A stretch of 64,000 bases of DNA from Neckera pumila (lineage: Eukaryota; Streptophyta; Bryopsida; Hypnales; Neckeraceae). The notes beneath the pieces were generated by a model that worked only from the letters and a program-made list of their open reading frames with translations, was not told the DNA's origin and made no database searches. Numbering within the stretch: the stretch's first letter is position 1; each line of letters starts with the position of its first letter. Positions 1-12,173 of the stretch are shown here, in pieces. The stretch is taken from positions 12,273,823 through 12,337,822 of the forward strand of contig OZ018408.1 of NCBI GenBank assembly GCA_963969595.1. Reading direction: 5' to 3'. The position numbers and the translations under genes were made by a program.

Positions 1-267
1 TAGTTTGTATCATTCTATTTTGTTTTGTTTACATTAAGCTTACACCATACATCTTTACTTTCTACATGGTCTTAGGTCATCACTTGCACACGGTAATAGG
101 ATTATTATTTTATAAGCTAAAAATTTGTTTAAAAATTTGTTTAAATTCCACGCTCTCTGTCTATGCTCCATGCTCATGCGGCAACATTCCTTGATATCAT
201 ATTGATGAAGAGAGATTCATGATGTTCTCCACTAGTACTACCAACCATAGTTTCAAGGTTCAAATAT
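1..267. other. AT-rich intergenic sequence
   Basis: No supportable gene seen. The stretch ends at the TAT target duplication of the CACTA-type MITE that follows. Confidence 0.5.
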
Positions 268-484
268 CACTATAAGAAATCCGCGTTTTTTTTGACAAGC
301 ATGGATTTTTTGTGACGGATTTTGTTAGACATCTATATTGACATCTAGCTGTTTTTATGTTTTCATGATGTTACACTGGATATTATTGTTGACATAAAAA
401 CAATTAGATGTCAACTTAGATGTCTAATAAAATCCGTCACAAAAAATTTGGACTTGTCAAAAAAAATGTGGGTTTCTTATAGTG
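268..484. mobile_element. CACTA-type MITE, 217 bp, with long terminal inverted repeats
   Basis: The element begins CACTATAAGAAATCCGCG and ends ATGTGGGTTTCTTATAGTG. The two ends are inverted copies over about 65 bp, including the inner motifs TTGTGACGGATTTT and AAAATCCGTCACAA. It is flanked by the 3-bp direct repeat TAT (265-267 and 485-487). The CACTA terminus and 3-bp duplication are the hallmarks of the CACTA (En/Spm) superfamily. Inner copies of GACATCT/AGATGTC resemble the subterminal motifs of such elements. There is no coding capacity, so it depends on a transposase elsewhere. Confidence 0.88.
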
Positions 485-1670
485 TATTTGTGTGAAAATT
501 TCCATTGCTAAGGTCTCCTGACTCTCCTAGTCCATTAATTGGGGCCTGGAAACCTTTAGTTGGGTGTCACTGGTAGTGCAGAGAGCAATGGAGCTCTAAT
601 TTAAGTGTATATATTTCCTACATTTGCATATAAATTAATGTTTTCCTATGCCAAAACTTTAATTAGAAAGGATATTTATTTGAGTCTTAGTTGTAATAAA
701 AATTATTATTATTGGGCTTTTCACATCAAAAATAGATTCTTTTTGTAATGGTTTGATTGATTTTAAAGTAGAAGCACCTATTTCCACAAGGTTAAGTGAT
801 ATAGTGTACTTCTTGATACCAAAAGCCAAGATTGAAATTTTTGCATGGAGGCACATACGATTAAAGATGGTTGCACAAAGAAGAATAAGTTTCCAAGATA
901 TCGATTCAAGATTATCAAAGTGAGATTCCACTCAACATCCCAAATCATTTTACTCATTTATGTAAGTGCCCAATACATTTTGAAATATTTAATATTTCAA
1001 GATCCGTTTAAGATGCAAGATTGGACATAGGTACTTCCACCTTAAGCTTTATAGACTAAGTTGAAATATCATTTTAGCTTGAAATCTTGGCAATCATTTT
1101 AGCTTGTTGTAAAATGCTTAGTATTAGAGACTTTATACCGGATTTTATAGTAGTTTTTGGAAGTAGTTTTCTTTGAAGTTTGTGAACATTAGATTTTTAT
1201 ATAAATCAGTGATATAAAAAAAGAGTTTGATGAGTTGACAAAAAATATTATAATAGTAACAAAATATGATTAATAGAAAATCATTCAAACTCAGGGTCAA
1301 CAGTAGGTTAATTCATTTGTTGGTTTCCTTTACTCTATAGGATGTTTTGATGCAAAACACCTTATTCAAGTCAAACATTATCGAAAAGGTGTTATAAATG
1401 GCTTTATTGAGTTAAAAGTTGCTTTCCAATTTACAACATAAAAAAATACAAAAAGACACTATCAAAATTTGTGGTGTCGTTTGAATAAAAAAGGTATTAT
1501 TGAAAAAAACACGAAAGTTATAGAGGATGAAAAATGAAGAGAGAATCATATTAATCAACACTAATGTCGCCAATAGATTCTCCTAAACTTTAGAAGATTG
1601 ATTCTACTATTAAATTAGCCTTAATGACCTTCAATTAGTCTTTGTGAAAAATTTAGGTATATAGAGGTTA
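485..1670. other. AT-rich intergenic sequence
   Basis: Only short chance reading frames are present on both strands. No protein family, splice pattern or repeat structure could be supported. Confidence 0.5.
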
Positions 1671-1726
1671 ATTCAAGAGAAAGGGGTGTTTGAAACAAAT
1701 TCAAGAGAAAGGGGTGTTTGAAACAA
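1671..1726. repeat. Exact tandem duplication, 2 x 28 bp
   Basis: The 28-bp unit starting ATTCAAGAGAAAGGGG and ending TTGAAACAA occurs twice in a row without mismatch. It lies immediately beside the foldback repeat at 1732-1889, so the two may have arisen in the same rearrangement. Confidence 0.85.
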
Positions 1727-1731
1727 GTTTT

Positions 1732-1889
1732 TTAAGTCTAGTCCTAGAGATAAGATTATAAGTTATAACCTTTATAGAGATTTTCAATAAAAATTTACTA
1801 GAAATTCATATATAATTTTAAATAAATCTTTACTAAAAATCTCTATAAAGGTCATTATTTATAATCTTATCTCTAGGACTAGACTTAAA
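1732..1889. repeat. Foldback (hairpin) MITE-like repeat, 158 bp
   Basis: The left arm starts TTTAAGTCTAGTCCTAGAG and the right arm ends CTCTAGGACTAGACTTAAA. The arms pair over about 65 bp, including AGATAAGATTATAA / TTATAATCTTATCT and CCTTTATAGAGATTTT / AAAATCTCTATAAAGG. A long hairpin with a short AT-rich loop is typical of foldback MITEs. I could not settle a target-site duplication, so the superfamily is open. Confidence 0.75.
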
Positions 1890-4800
1890 AACTCACCTAA
1901 AATACCACTTTATCTTGTAGTGTTTTTGTGTCTATTTTTGATGAATTTAATCCCATTTTATCCATCCCTTTGCTTATTTTGTTCAAATCTTGATTATTGA
2001 CACCAAAATTTGATGCCTCGGGCATTCAATAGGGGGGTGATTGCAAGAAAGACTAGTACTATTTTTTGTCACACTTGACGTGTCGGAGTTGTTATCGGCT
2101 ATAACTTTTGAAGAATGAATCCAATTAACTTGAAATTTTTATTGGAGATGGTTAACTTGATCTTGTTTAGGTCCCTTATTTTTCAAAAAAATTTAAAAAT
2201 CATTTTATATTTAAATTTCAATTTAGCCAGTTTGTCACACTTAGCAGTTTAGAGGTTTTTAGTACTGGGGAGTATCCAAACTTAATGATCTAGATTTGAA
2301 ATTTCTATGGTCTATTCCCATAGTAAAAATTCATGTTTCTACTAAAGGAAATTTAAAAATATTTTATTTAATGCCCTCCACATACGTGCGAACAGGGCTC
2401 CCTTGCGCGCGCAGTTCTGAACATTCAGAATTGTTTCACGATCAATTTTTTTGGTGAAATCTCTTTCCTATAAAGTCTTCCCAAATGGACAATTTTTAGT
2501 CTCCTTAAAAATTGTTTTTTCTATTTTTTATAAATTAAAATGTGAAAGTACCTATTTTCATGAGATTTTGCACTTTTCCAATTCTCCTACTTAGAGAATT
2601 TTTCTATGCTTTTCCTTCCTAGGGTACCATCTTCTTAAAGGTGTATACATTGAACATATTTTTCAGATTTTTTTAAAATTGTTTTTCTAATTATACAGTA
2701 CTCCCAAAAAGAACATGAGTATTGTGGAGAACGCTACGCTTTTCGGTTGGTCTTTCTTGCATTTACCTAGGGATTAAGGTAAAAATAACTAAAATCCTTA
2801 AAATAGTTGAGAATTTCATATGAACTTTATTTGGTATAATTTTAAAACCTTATTTTATTTAATTACTATGTATATTATTACATCAGGATAGATATTGATA
2901 TCACAAAATGAATGCTTGATAACTTAATCAAATATTATTTTGTTTTCTTTAATACTCTTTATATTAGACAAGATTGACACAATCAACATACAATAGAAGC
3001 TAATTTGAAATATGCATATTATTTGAAGAAAATGATGCTTTGTAGTATAAAAAATATAATACTATAAATTGTGGATAAGATTTTATAACCAATAATAGGA
3101 TTGATCAATAAAAATATTTATATATTTATTTTAATAAATAAATGAATTTATTGTTTTTACAAATTTGTTGTGATTTGAAGCCATAAGTTTGATATGTGTA
3201 AATTATATAATTTTATTTATGTCTTTTGATTTGACATCAAAAAGTGGGAATTAATCTTGGTTATTTTAAACTTTAAAATTTGAATCTCTAATTGAAATTT
3301 ATAAACTAGAATAGAAGACCCTAAAAAAAAGTAGATTATTTTGAAAACACATAGTTTTGTAGTAGCAACCTTTCAAATCATAGTTATCTATTCAAAAATG
3401 TTTCAAAGTAGCGATATAATAAGATTCAAATAAAATATATCGATTATTGTTGTGATTGTAATTGACTTAAGTATATATATCTGTGTGTGTCATGTGTGTG
3501 CATGCATATATGCACATACGATATATATTCAAGATTTTAAAAGCTACTTGTGGAGCGGTTATTATTGATTTCAATCATTGTTATTGATTTGAAAGGCTAC
3601 ATGCATAGATGTTATAATGCTTTGCACTTGTTGAATTAGAGTCGTAGACTAATAGATTAATATTTCTAATTGCATGGATTCATTTATGGATTAATCAATT
3701 ATTCATCTAATCTTTCATTCTCTTGCTATCAATTCTTTTGTTTAGAAATGTTTTAGAGTTAAAGAAGTAATATGATAGTTTATTTATTTTGTTGTTAATC
3801 AATGATTTAGTAACTTAGCCCACTTGAAAGTTAGAAATCTTTACAAAATTAGATTAAAAAAAATCTTGAAGTGGAACCTCATTTTTGTTTTTAAAGTATT
3901 CTTACAAACATCTATTCTAGTTGAATACTAATGAAATTGTGCCTTTCCATGCTTAAATCGGATCAATGTATAGCTCATAATTAATATAATACTGGATGTT
4001 GGTAGTATTTACATGCCACTAAGTATGCCAATGTGGTAATCAAATTAAATTACTTTATATTGAGTTCTGATGTTCAAAATAACATTTCAGCATAGGTTTA
4101 TATAAAATATATGCAATAAACAAAAATTTAATTCATTTTTTCAATTCTAGCATTCTTTTGCTTATGTACATAATTTATTTAATTGTTGACAATCATTATC
4201 AATGTTTTCACTACAAACGTTATCAATTCAATTACATAAAGTCCAAGGGATCTTGTAGGATTTGTTTGTTGTAATCAATTTTTTCATTTGTGGCCAATTT
4301 TTTTAATTATAATTCCTTCAAGTTATGATGGATTTTAAAATCATTTTTTTTTAATTGTTTTATGCGGTGAATATAAATTTGGAAATTTGTCACTCCTCTA
4401 TTATACTTATAGTATACATGTATGTCACATATAGAAAAGCTTACCATATCATTTATTTTGAAAGTGAACTATTCTACCAAAAGACTATTTTGAAATTGAT
4501 TTATATTTTACATCGTTGATTTATTTAACCACTAAATTTTTAAACTATTATAAAAGAATTTTTTTGTAAGGACATCCATTTTTTGTTTGCGATCATTTAG
4601 TCCTTCAAGGATTAAAGTGCCTTAATTTTGAGAATTTTATCTGTTGTTAATGATTTTATTTAGGAAACAAATGTTTATAAACTATTATATTGTACATTGC
4701 AATTATTATTTAAGAAAATAAAAAATATATATTCTATAAATGGATATAATAAAATCTATGATAAATATATCATAAAACAATACAAAATTCTAATATGAAG

Positions 4801-5849
4801 TGCAAAATAAACATTTGATGCAATAAATGGGCATTTTTTAAGAATTACTAAAAAATATGGTGTACCTAATTAAGGAAGAATTCATTTATGACATTGAAAT
4901 TTTTAGATGAGCAAAATAAATATATTTGAGGAAAAACATGAATATGACAATAGTTAATATTAAGAATTAAACTAACACTCTCTATAGAAAACCAAAACAT
5001 GTAGAAAATATGTCCAAAAGAAAATATGCATATGAAAACAAGAGGTAGAATAAGATTATGCAATAAGAAGTGAAAATTAAGAAAAATTTGACATGCAATA
5101 TATTATTGATTTTTGAAAACAAAGTATGCAAAGAAAAAGAAATACTTTGCAAATAAAAAAGATTATTCTTTGACAACTTTGGAGTGGTTTACAAACAGGG
5201 CTAAGCCAAGAAAATTTGAAAAAATTGAGCAATTTGACTAACTAACTGGTCAAAAGTTTAGAAATGGTCTCAACTTGATTTATAAAGGTATTCAATTTTT
5301 TTCATTTTCTTGATTTGTCCTCAAGTCTTAGGCCCCTCTATGAATTAATCTCAAAACCAAATTCAATGATGAAATTTAAAAAAAAATACTATGATGTGAC
5401 GATAAATGTAGAGTCAACACTAATATTTGTATATTTTATTAATTGCAATATGCATTTTGAAATGGCACTTGTCCAAAAGTTTACATCATAAGCGAGATCA
5501 CAAGTAAAAATATTTGATACTTACAGAATATTGATTGACATCTATAAAAAGGTGTATAAATATTAAAGGAATTATTTTAGATGCTAAAAAGAAACAATGT
5601 AATTAGAAATTATTACTTTATGAGCTAGAATGCTTCTTAAAAAAGTTTTTTTTTACCACATTTATGATTTTGATGTTTTGGATAACATCCTAATAACAAT
5701 TTAGATGTTAAAACTTAAGAATCAGTTATCAATTCTTAGACTATATTAAATACAACTCTATAAGTTAGCCATCATCAAATAATTTTGGCACTGATGGTTT
5801 AGATTTTCCAATCCGCCTTCTCACATCACTAGTTTTTCCTTTCAATTGT
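1890..5849. other. 4 kb AT-rich intergenic sequence; possible decayed TIR element 2042-2761
   Basis: No gene was recognised; the small reading frames around 4.9-5.2 kb are compositionally AT-driven. A 12-bp inverted repeat, TGCAAGAAAGAC (2042-2053) and GTCTTTCTTGCA (2750-2761), may mark the ends of a decayed transposon of about 720 bp. A similar end, GGTGATTGCAAGAAA, recurs near 20049. A short TA/TG microsatellite lies around 3470-3530. Confidence 0.45.
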
Positions 5850-6656
5850 TTAACCCCTAAATGTATTTGACTATATTTTCACCAAAGACGCTCCTAAATT
5901 GCCATTTGTAGTATAAGTACCAAATTTTAGGAAAAAAAATAGTTTCGGACATATGTAACTATAGGATCTTATAATAGTATAATACACTGATTTGGAAAAA
6001 AATCCAAAAATTCCTTTAAATGAATTGCAAGGTACTAGCATTTGAATTGACAAAAATGGCCTTTTTTTGTCCCTGCAAAAATCAGACAGCTACACTTCAC
6101 AAGGTCACATTCGTATGAAAAATATCCAAAAAAGTGGTTATTCTTTGGATTCATTCTTGAAGGCAAGTTGGATTGTTAGAATGTTTGAAGGCAAGTTGGA
6201 TTTTACAATGTTTGAAACTTGCCTTCAAGAGTAGAGGTTCCATAACTACCAATCAAACTAAAGATTGATGTTTAGAGGAGAATTTCCATAACTACCCTCA
6301 AAGGCTAAAACTCCTCATAGCTTTCATCACATTAATTAAAATGGAATGATGAAAAGCTTTCCGCGTATATTCAAATCTATAAAACCAATTTCAAATTTTT
6401 ATTTTTGAAAAAAGTGATTTTTGAAGAATTTTTTTGAGCTATTCGGGCTGCTCGCCGAGCAATGAAAATTATATATTATACAATAACTTTTTAACCATGT
6501 AGTCAAAAGTTATGAAATTTTTTTGGTCCTTAGAGCTACTCCTTGGGCACATGTTGTGTGAAAATTTCAAAGAAAAAAAATAAAAATTCTGTTTGTAGTG
6601 AACTGCCCAAAATCACTATATTGCCAAAAAACGGTGTTTGAGCATTTAGGGGTTAA
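5850..6656. mobile_element. TTAA-flanked TIR element (copy A)
   Basis: Bounded by TTAA-CCCCTAAATG on the left and CATTTAGGGG-TTAA on the right (right TTAA 6653-6656). The terminal 10 bp are perfect inverted repeats and the flanking TTAA reads as a target duplication. No open frame spans it. Internal sequence (TTTTGGCAATATAG, CACACAACATGTG and AAAAAGTTAT in the reverse sense) is shared with the copy at 20242-20933 in the opposite orientation, showing that this is a dispersed family. TTAA duplication plus CCC-starting ends is the piggyBac signature; the assignment is inference. Confidence 0.75.
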
Positions 6657-6783
6657 TGCTAGATGTACATGTAAACCACTTGTACAATCTAGAAACACCT
6701 TATATATTGTAGTAGGGTCCCTCCTCTCTAGTCCCCTTCCCTCACAGACAATATCTTTTTAATGGTTCTTTAAATCCGTTTGT

Positions 6784-7325
6784 TATATAAAAACAAGGTC
6801 AGATTCATTTTGTATGCTAGGCTGAACTTATAGTCACCAAGGGTGAGAAAATGCCCCAAAAGTGACCTCCGAGACCATAAAGGGTCAATAACAAGAACAA
6901 ATCAACACTCACTTGTAGATTTACAAGGCTAAAACACATCAAATGAAGGAACCAAAAATAAGTACAAATCTTCATGCTTGTGTAGATCCACATGTCCCAA
7001 ATTAGATATTAGAAAAAAGTCTAGAAGATGTGACATGTGATGATCTTTGAATCACTCTATCATACAAAAAAACTAGGTCAGATTCATTCTATACTCTAGG
7101 CTAAACTTATAGTCACTAAAGGTAAAAAAAACGCCCCCAAAGTAACCTCCTAGACCACAAAGGGTCAACAACAAGAACGAGTCAACACATGTTCGTAGAT
7201 TTACAAGGCCAAGACACGTCCAATGAAGGAATAGCAAAGAATAAGTACCAATCTTCACGCACGCATAGATCCATGTGTCCCAAAGTAGATGTTAGGAAGA
7301 AGTCTAGAAGATGTGACATGTGATG
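6784..7325. repeat. Direct duplication of ~265 bp (offset ~280 bp) upstream of the ARID gene
   Basis: Two diverged copies lie head to tail, approximately 6784-7043 and 7060-7325. Shared landmarks include GGTCAGATTCATT, AGATTTACAAGGC and TCTAGAAGATGTGACATG. Copy 2 ends about 500 bp before the first ATG of the ARID-ELM2-SANT gene, so the duplication lies within its likely upstream regulatory region. No TIRs or coding capacity were seen. Confidence 0.8.
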
Positions 7326-7339
7326 ACATGGCCAAGTTG

Positions 7340-7825
7340 GGGTTGGCAATAAAAGGAAGACCCAGGCCCCAGCCAGCTTCATTTTCTCCATTCTCTCTCT
7401 CTCTCAGCCCTGCCAGCTCTTCCCCTTTCCTTCACTGTTCCGCCCTTCTTTTTTTTCCCCTAGTCTTCTTCCACTCGTGTCTTTGCCCTTTTTTTTTTTT
7501 TTTCTTTCTGTTTCCTGTTTACAGCAATGAACTCCGTCTCTCTAGGTTTAAGGCTTTCCAATTAGCTCCCCTGGCTCTCCTGGAAGAGAATCATGGACCC
7601 ATGACATCATGGCTGGCCCTTGCTGCCCTACCGTAGCTCCTCCTTTTCATGGAAGAATTTCAAATGGCACAAGTAAGCGAAGCAGATTAGGGTAGAGCTT
7701 GGGAGTGGGTTCCCGGAATGAAATGGCGATGCAGGGGAGGCATCATCCCTCGCTGAGATAGCTTCCGAAAGCTTGTGCAGAATGGGAAGAAAAGAATGGC
7801 TGGGGTGGGGTAGCTGAGCGAGGTG
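7340..7825 (+). promoter_or_regulatory. Probable core promoter and 5' UTR of the ARID-ELM2-SANT gene
   Basis: An AATAAAAGG box at about 7349 is TATA-like and is followed by a strongly pyrimidine-rich tract (7378-7515: CTCTCTCT, long T runs), as is common in plant 5' leaders. Base composition switches here from AT-rich to about half GC. The ATG codons at 7526 (followed by AACTCC) and elsewhere in the leader could act as short upstream frames. Transcription start is not determinable from sequence. Confidence 0.45.
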
Positions 7826-10800
7826 ATGCTGGAGGGCCGGGTGCAGCAGAGCTGGGCGAGGGCGGGGAGGGTGATGGCGAGGCCCTTGGAGGTGATGAAG
7901 AGCAACAAGCGCAAAGAGGTGGAGGACCTTGGTGGTGGTGGTGGTGGTGGCGATAGGGAGGAGGAGGAGGAGGGCGTCTCTGGGGTAAGTGAGAAGCGTC
8001 TTAAGCTCTATCATGATGCAGAGGAGCTCCTTCCGGGTGAAAACCAAGCTCTTGGTAGCAGTAGTAGCAGTGACTTGATGGAGAGAGTGAGCAGGCTTTT
8101 GGAAGCTCGCAGGCGGAAGGATACACGGCCATTGCCTGTGAAAATAGGGAACAAGGCAGTGGATCTCGTGGCTTTACATTCTCGTGTGCACACCTTGGGT
8201 GGCTTCAGCAAAGTCACGGAAGCGAGGCTCTGGAGTTCAGTCTCGGAGGCATTAAGATTTGGGGCTCACTGTGGACCTGCTTTGAAGCTTGTGTATGTCA
8301 AGTATCTGAAAGCTTTGGAGCTTGATGATCAACACTGCAATGAGGTCACTGCAAGGGTAGAGGCTAGTATCTCCGAGCTGGCAACGCATTCACAGAATGG
8401 GGACACTGATATTTGCAAGGCGAATGACAGTGCAGCAGCTGGGGCAGCTGGGGCAATGTCAGATGAGGACGTGATTGGGGATTTGCGAGACAGGGATCAC
8501 AATCAACTGGAATGTCGACAATCGTTCACCGGTGAGGATTGGGTGACAGCGGATGCTTCAGTGGAGCGTTTGGATGGAAGCCCTAGTTGTAGAGATGAGG
8601 GAGCTCGGGGATTGGAAGAAGATTTGGATGGGAGTTCGGATTGGTATGAAGGAATTAGGGTGGAGAATGTGCAACAGCAGCGGGAGGCGCTGCGAGGGAT
8701 GATGGAGTGGATTAGGCGGGTTGCTGTGTGTCCTGGTGATGATTCTGCAATTGAAGGGATTTCAGGGCAAGATGATGTTTGGGCGAGCCAATGCCTAATG
8801 TTGACTGCGAAAGTGCGGTCTGTTCTTTGGAAGGGGCCTGGTCGCGGTGGTCATAGCCTCAATCGGGTTAGTCTCACGTTCCTTTCCTTTCCTATTGATA
8901 CTGGTATTGGTATTGGTGAGGATGCTGTTTGCATAGCTTTAACATATGTAGGAATGTGATTGTGGGGAGATCGGTGTAGATAAAATCTTTATCAGTATGT
9001 AGGAATTTTTTATGCATTGTCAAATTGGGAGTTGTAGACCAGTATGGATAGGATAGTAGATGGCCCATTTCCATTCACAGATCAGGAGTCATAGACATTT
9101 AGCCCAAGTTCTACTTATATCACTTGCTAATTGAATGCCAACCAAGTTTATGAAAAGGTGAGTTGCTGTTGGTAACAACTAGATCACATGAGGGTCGTGA
9201 TAGGAGACGGGATCACGTCCCTGATGGTTTTAGTACCTCTATCTTATTGTGCCATTTGCTGTAAGGAGAATTCAGAACATGAGTCATGCTTAAGAAAGAA
9301 CTTTTATTTTTTGTGATGCCATATGATAGCAATGTTTTTTCTTAATTGTATTCCTGCTCATTTTGTTTAAATTCATTTTTGTTCTAAATTCATGCCCTCG
9401 TCATATTGTTTAGCTGCCAAGATTCCCTATTTGTTCTGCAATGTGGTTCTGTCAAGAGGTGATGAACTTACTATCGTAATTTTTCTTCACAGGGGAAACA
9501 AGTGCCTTCCCTGTATTACGGCGACACAGTACGACCAGACGCCCAAACCCTTGCAAAACTCCGCGCTTCTCGAGCAAGACTGGTCTCATTTGGATTTCTG
9601 CCTCCCCCAGGACCCCAGTCCCAACACCTAGACAGCTCCCACTGGGGAATAACAGGGGCTGCTTATCCCGGACAGCGCTCAGGTAGACACGCAGTTAACA
9701 GTAACAATGATTCGACCTTTTCTCGCTACAATCAACAACGAAAAAGGATACCCATAGGGCCAGAATGTCAGGCTGATATTCCCGAGTGGGTTCCTCGTGA
9801 CAGTGTGCACCGAGGCAGTGATACCACCCTAGAGAACTCAGCTGGAGAGGGTCCTACTAGAAGTGGTGATGACGAAAACGACGAAAGGTGGCTTGGTGTA
9901 ACAGTATATCCTCAAGCAGGGGCAGTTGATAGTTCATTTAGACCAGTAGGCAGAGGGAGACCGGATTTTTGTGATTGTGAGGAGCCGGGTTCCATACATT
10001 GTGTGAGAGTCCATATTGTAGCTGCAAGGGCGAGGCTTAGGAGCGAGCTGGGACCAGCTTTTGTGGACATGGGGTTTCATCAGATGGGGGAGTGTATTGC
10101 TGAGGATTACTGGAGCAGGGAGGACGAAAGAACATTCCGACTGGTTGCACGGTCACACCCGGCTTCCAAAAGTAGCAACTTTTGGAACTTCCTTCCCGAT
10201 GCCTTACCTCATAAAACAAGGATGGAACTTAATAGTTATTATTTCAATGTGTTTGTGTTGCGGCGACGAGCTCTTCAGAACAGATTAAGGGACTGTAAGA
10301 TTGACAGTGACGATGACGAGGCCGAGTTGCCAGGTGAGAGTGAGGAGAGTGAGTATGGGTCCACGGATGACGAGGACGAAGAGGACGAGGATGACGAGGA
10401 TGATATCTTCAGCGATGGGGCGGACGATGCTGGAAGTGAGGGTGTGCCGGAGGCCTTTCCATTGAAGACTCCAATGGATGCAGGAATGCTGAAATATAGA
10501 CCTCTTCCAGTGTTCAACTACAGTCCTGCTGAGGAGGTGGCCGCTAGTAGAGCGCAGCTAGGCGTGGGGCTAGAAGAAGCCGAAATTCCTGCTAAGGATC
10601 TTATGGATCGATTAGCACCCGAGCATGCGGACAACTCACACGTTGTGCTAATGTGGGATGACAAGCACCTTGAGCCTGGCACTTTAGTGCGTGATGGACG
10701 GCACTGGGAGGAGCACCCTGATTGGGGTGGCAGGGACCACCCGGAGGTCAGTCCGGTTCTCGGCGAGGCTGTACAAAGTAGGCAGTTATCACCGGCCAAG

Positions 10801-10938
10801 GAAGATGTTCGACAAGGAGCTGTTCTCACGGATTTGTGGACCCCGAGTTTGGAGATGACCCCTAAGCAGGAGAAGGACAAGCTTCTTTCCACAAATGGGA
10901 TGATCTTAGAACTATTTGGTGATGATGTAAGATACTAA
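7826..10938 (+). CDS. ARID-ELM2-SANT (Myb-like) domain chromatin protein, two exons
   Basis: Exon 1 is 7826-8866 and exon 2 is 9493-10938. The intron 8867-9492 has a CGG|GTTAGT donor and a TTCACAG|GGG acceptor, both phase 0, giving about 828 residues. An in-frame TAG at 7811 makes 7826 the first available ATG; ATG 7874 is an alternative. Domains in order: a basic/acidic N-terminus with a Gly run; ARID DNA-binding domain at about residues 84-166 (LHSRVHTLGGFSKV, ending VKYLKALEL); ELM2 entry motif near 432-445 (IPIGPECQADIPEW); SANT/Myb-like helices near 551-608 (EDYWSREDERTF, NFWNFLPD, ELNSYYFNVFVLRRR); then an Asp/Glu-rich tract near 620-660. This set matches the plant ARID/ELM2/Myb family (for example Arabidopsis At2g46040), nuclear proteins thought to act with histone-modifying complexes. 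The GTAAGA at 10927 could serve as a donor, so a further 3' exon is possible. Confidence 0.85.
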
Positions 10939-11912
10939 AGCAATGATCTCAGGGTTCTCATTTTAATATTTACATCTTGGTTTTGGGCTGCTGTTTGGCT
11001 GCTGCTGCTGTGTCTATGTTATGAAATTGCTTTTGCCAAGGTCCTGGTCTTTGCTGCACTGCACTCTACCAACTCCAATCCTCTTGGTGTGTAGTGTGAA
11101 TGTGCAGATATTTCCGATGCAGAATGAGACGTCCATGTTTGCCAATCGATCAAGTTGGTTGGAATTGACAACTTCTTGCACGCGACCTGCATGCCGTCTC
11201 TGGGTTCATCCCTATAAACATCATCTTATTATTTGGTCTCTTTTTTTCCACTGTAGTCTAGTTTTTCAAGATGATGTTGAATACCGAGAAGATGACGTTG
11301 TCGTTTAGTCTAAGGAGGCTTGGGATGTGGCTTTTCTGTCGCATTATGACCAAGGCATCCTGCTGCAGGTTGTAGCCAAGGCCTGGCCATCATTTGCTAT
11401 ATCCTCGAAGCTCCTGGATGGAGATTCTTCGACCAATTATTTTGCTGTTAAGCAAGGCACTTGTTTGAGTTGTTCATTCCTCAAGCACGAAACTATTTGC
11501 GTAGGATGAGAACATCCTTTTCTCCCACTTGAGCTTCCCAACTGAGTAACAGGCTAAATGTGTTGTTTTGGATTTGGATTTGACTCCCTTGATTTTGTGG
11601 TTGTACCCATTAGCTTCGCTGTGAGTTGTGTATCCTGCACTTTTATGTTTGCTTTCTTAATCCTGTAATCATGTGCAGGGATCAGTTTTGTTGGAAGGAC
11701 CAGCTATCATTTGATGTGTATCTTCAACTTCACAGTAGTTAAGACTTTTGCTACTTGTGCACCAGTACCATAGTGAAAATATTGGGACTACCATATATAA
11801 GGTAACTGACCTTAAATCGCACAGTTAAGCAATTCAGCATGATTCAGCGTGGTTTTGACTATTATATTGAAAAAAAATTTGTAGGGCCCCATTGTTAGTC
11901 AAAAGGGGATTC
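10939..11912 (+). other. Probable 3' UTR and downstream region of the ARID gene
   Basis: GC content stays raised until about 11750, with CTG runs and no recognisable protein. The frame around 11270-11308 (acidic, ending DDVVV) resembles the gene's acidic C-terminus, but no acceptor gives the right phase, so I leave it untranslated. Past about 11760 the sequence becomes AT-rich again. Confidence 0.4.
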
Positions 11913-12173
11913 TACACAAAATAGTGAAATTAGGTTGCCTTGTCAATTAGGTTGCCTTACTTGAGATAAACTACCTCATGGATCAATGCTTATTCCATAT
12001 GGAGGTGCATGCACTCTTTGAACCAAGCCTTGAATTGGTGCACAAATCTATCCCATACACATGGCTTTGAATTGAATGCATCATTGTACAAAAGCACTTA
12101 ATGCAGTGAATATTTTATAGTGTAGATTGTCGAGAAATTAGTGTGGGGCAACCTAATTTCACTATTTTGTGTA
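11913..12173. mobile_element. MITE, 261 bp, near-perfect ~26-bp TIRs
   Basis: Left end TACACAAAATAGTGAAATTA and right end TAATTTCACTATTTTGTGTA are inverted copies that continue into GGTTGCC/GGCAACC. GATTC flanks both sides (11908-11912, 12174-12178) as a candidate 5-bp target duplication. A second copy lies at 30593-31105. Within this copy the left terminal motif is partly duplicated (AATTAGGTTGCCTT twice). It is non-coding. Confidence 0.82.

Noticed and set aside
7289..7636. 115-codon plus-strand frame over the ARID gene leader
   Set aside because: Ser/Phe/Leu-rich product of a pyrimidine tract; no domain. It lies in the likely promoter and 5' UTR.
7628..8217. Minus-strand frames opposite the ARID exon
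   Set aside because: Antisense shadows of a well-supported exon with ARID motifs; low-complexity His/Pro/Leu content.
10275..10892. Minus-strand Ser-rich frames opposite ARID exon 2
   Set aside because: The Ser run is the complement of the acidic GAC/GAG tract; no motifs.
11021..11509. Two plus-strand frames downstream of the ARID gene
   Set aside because: No domain, and no acceptor that joins them in phase to exon 2; treated as 3' UTR.
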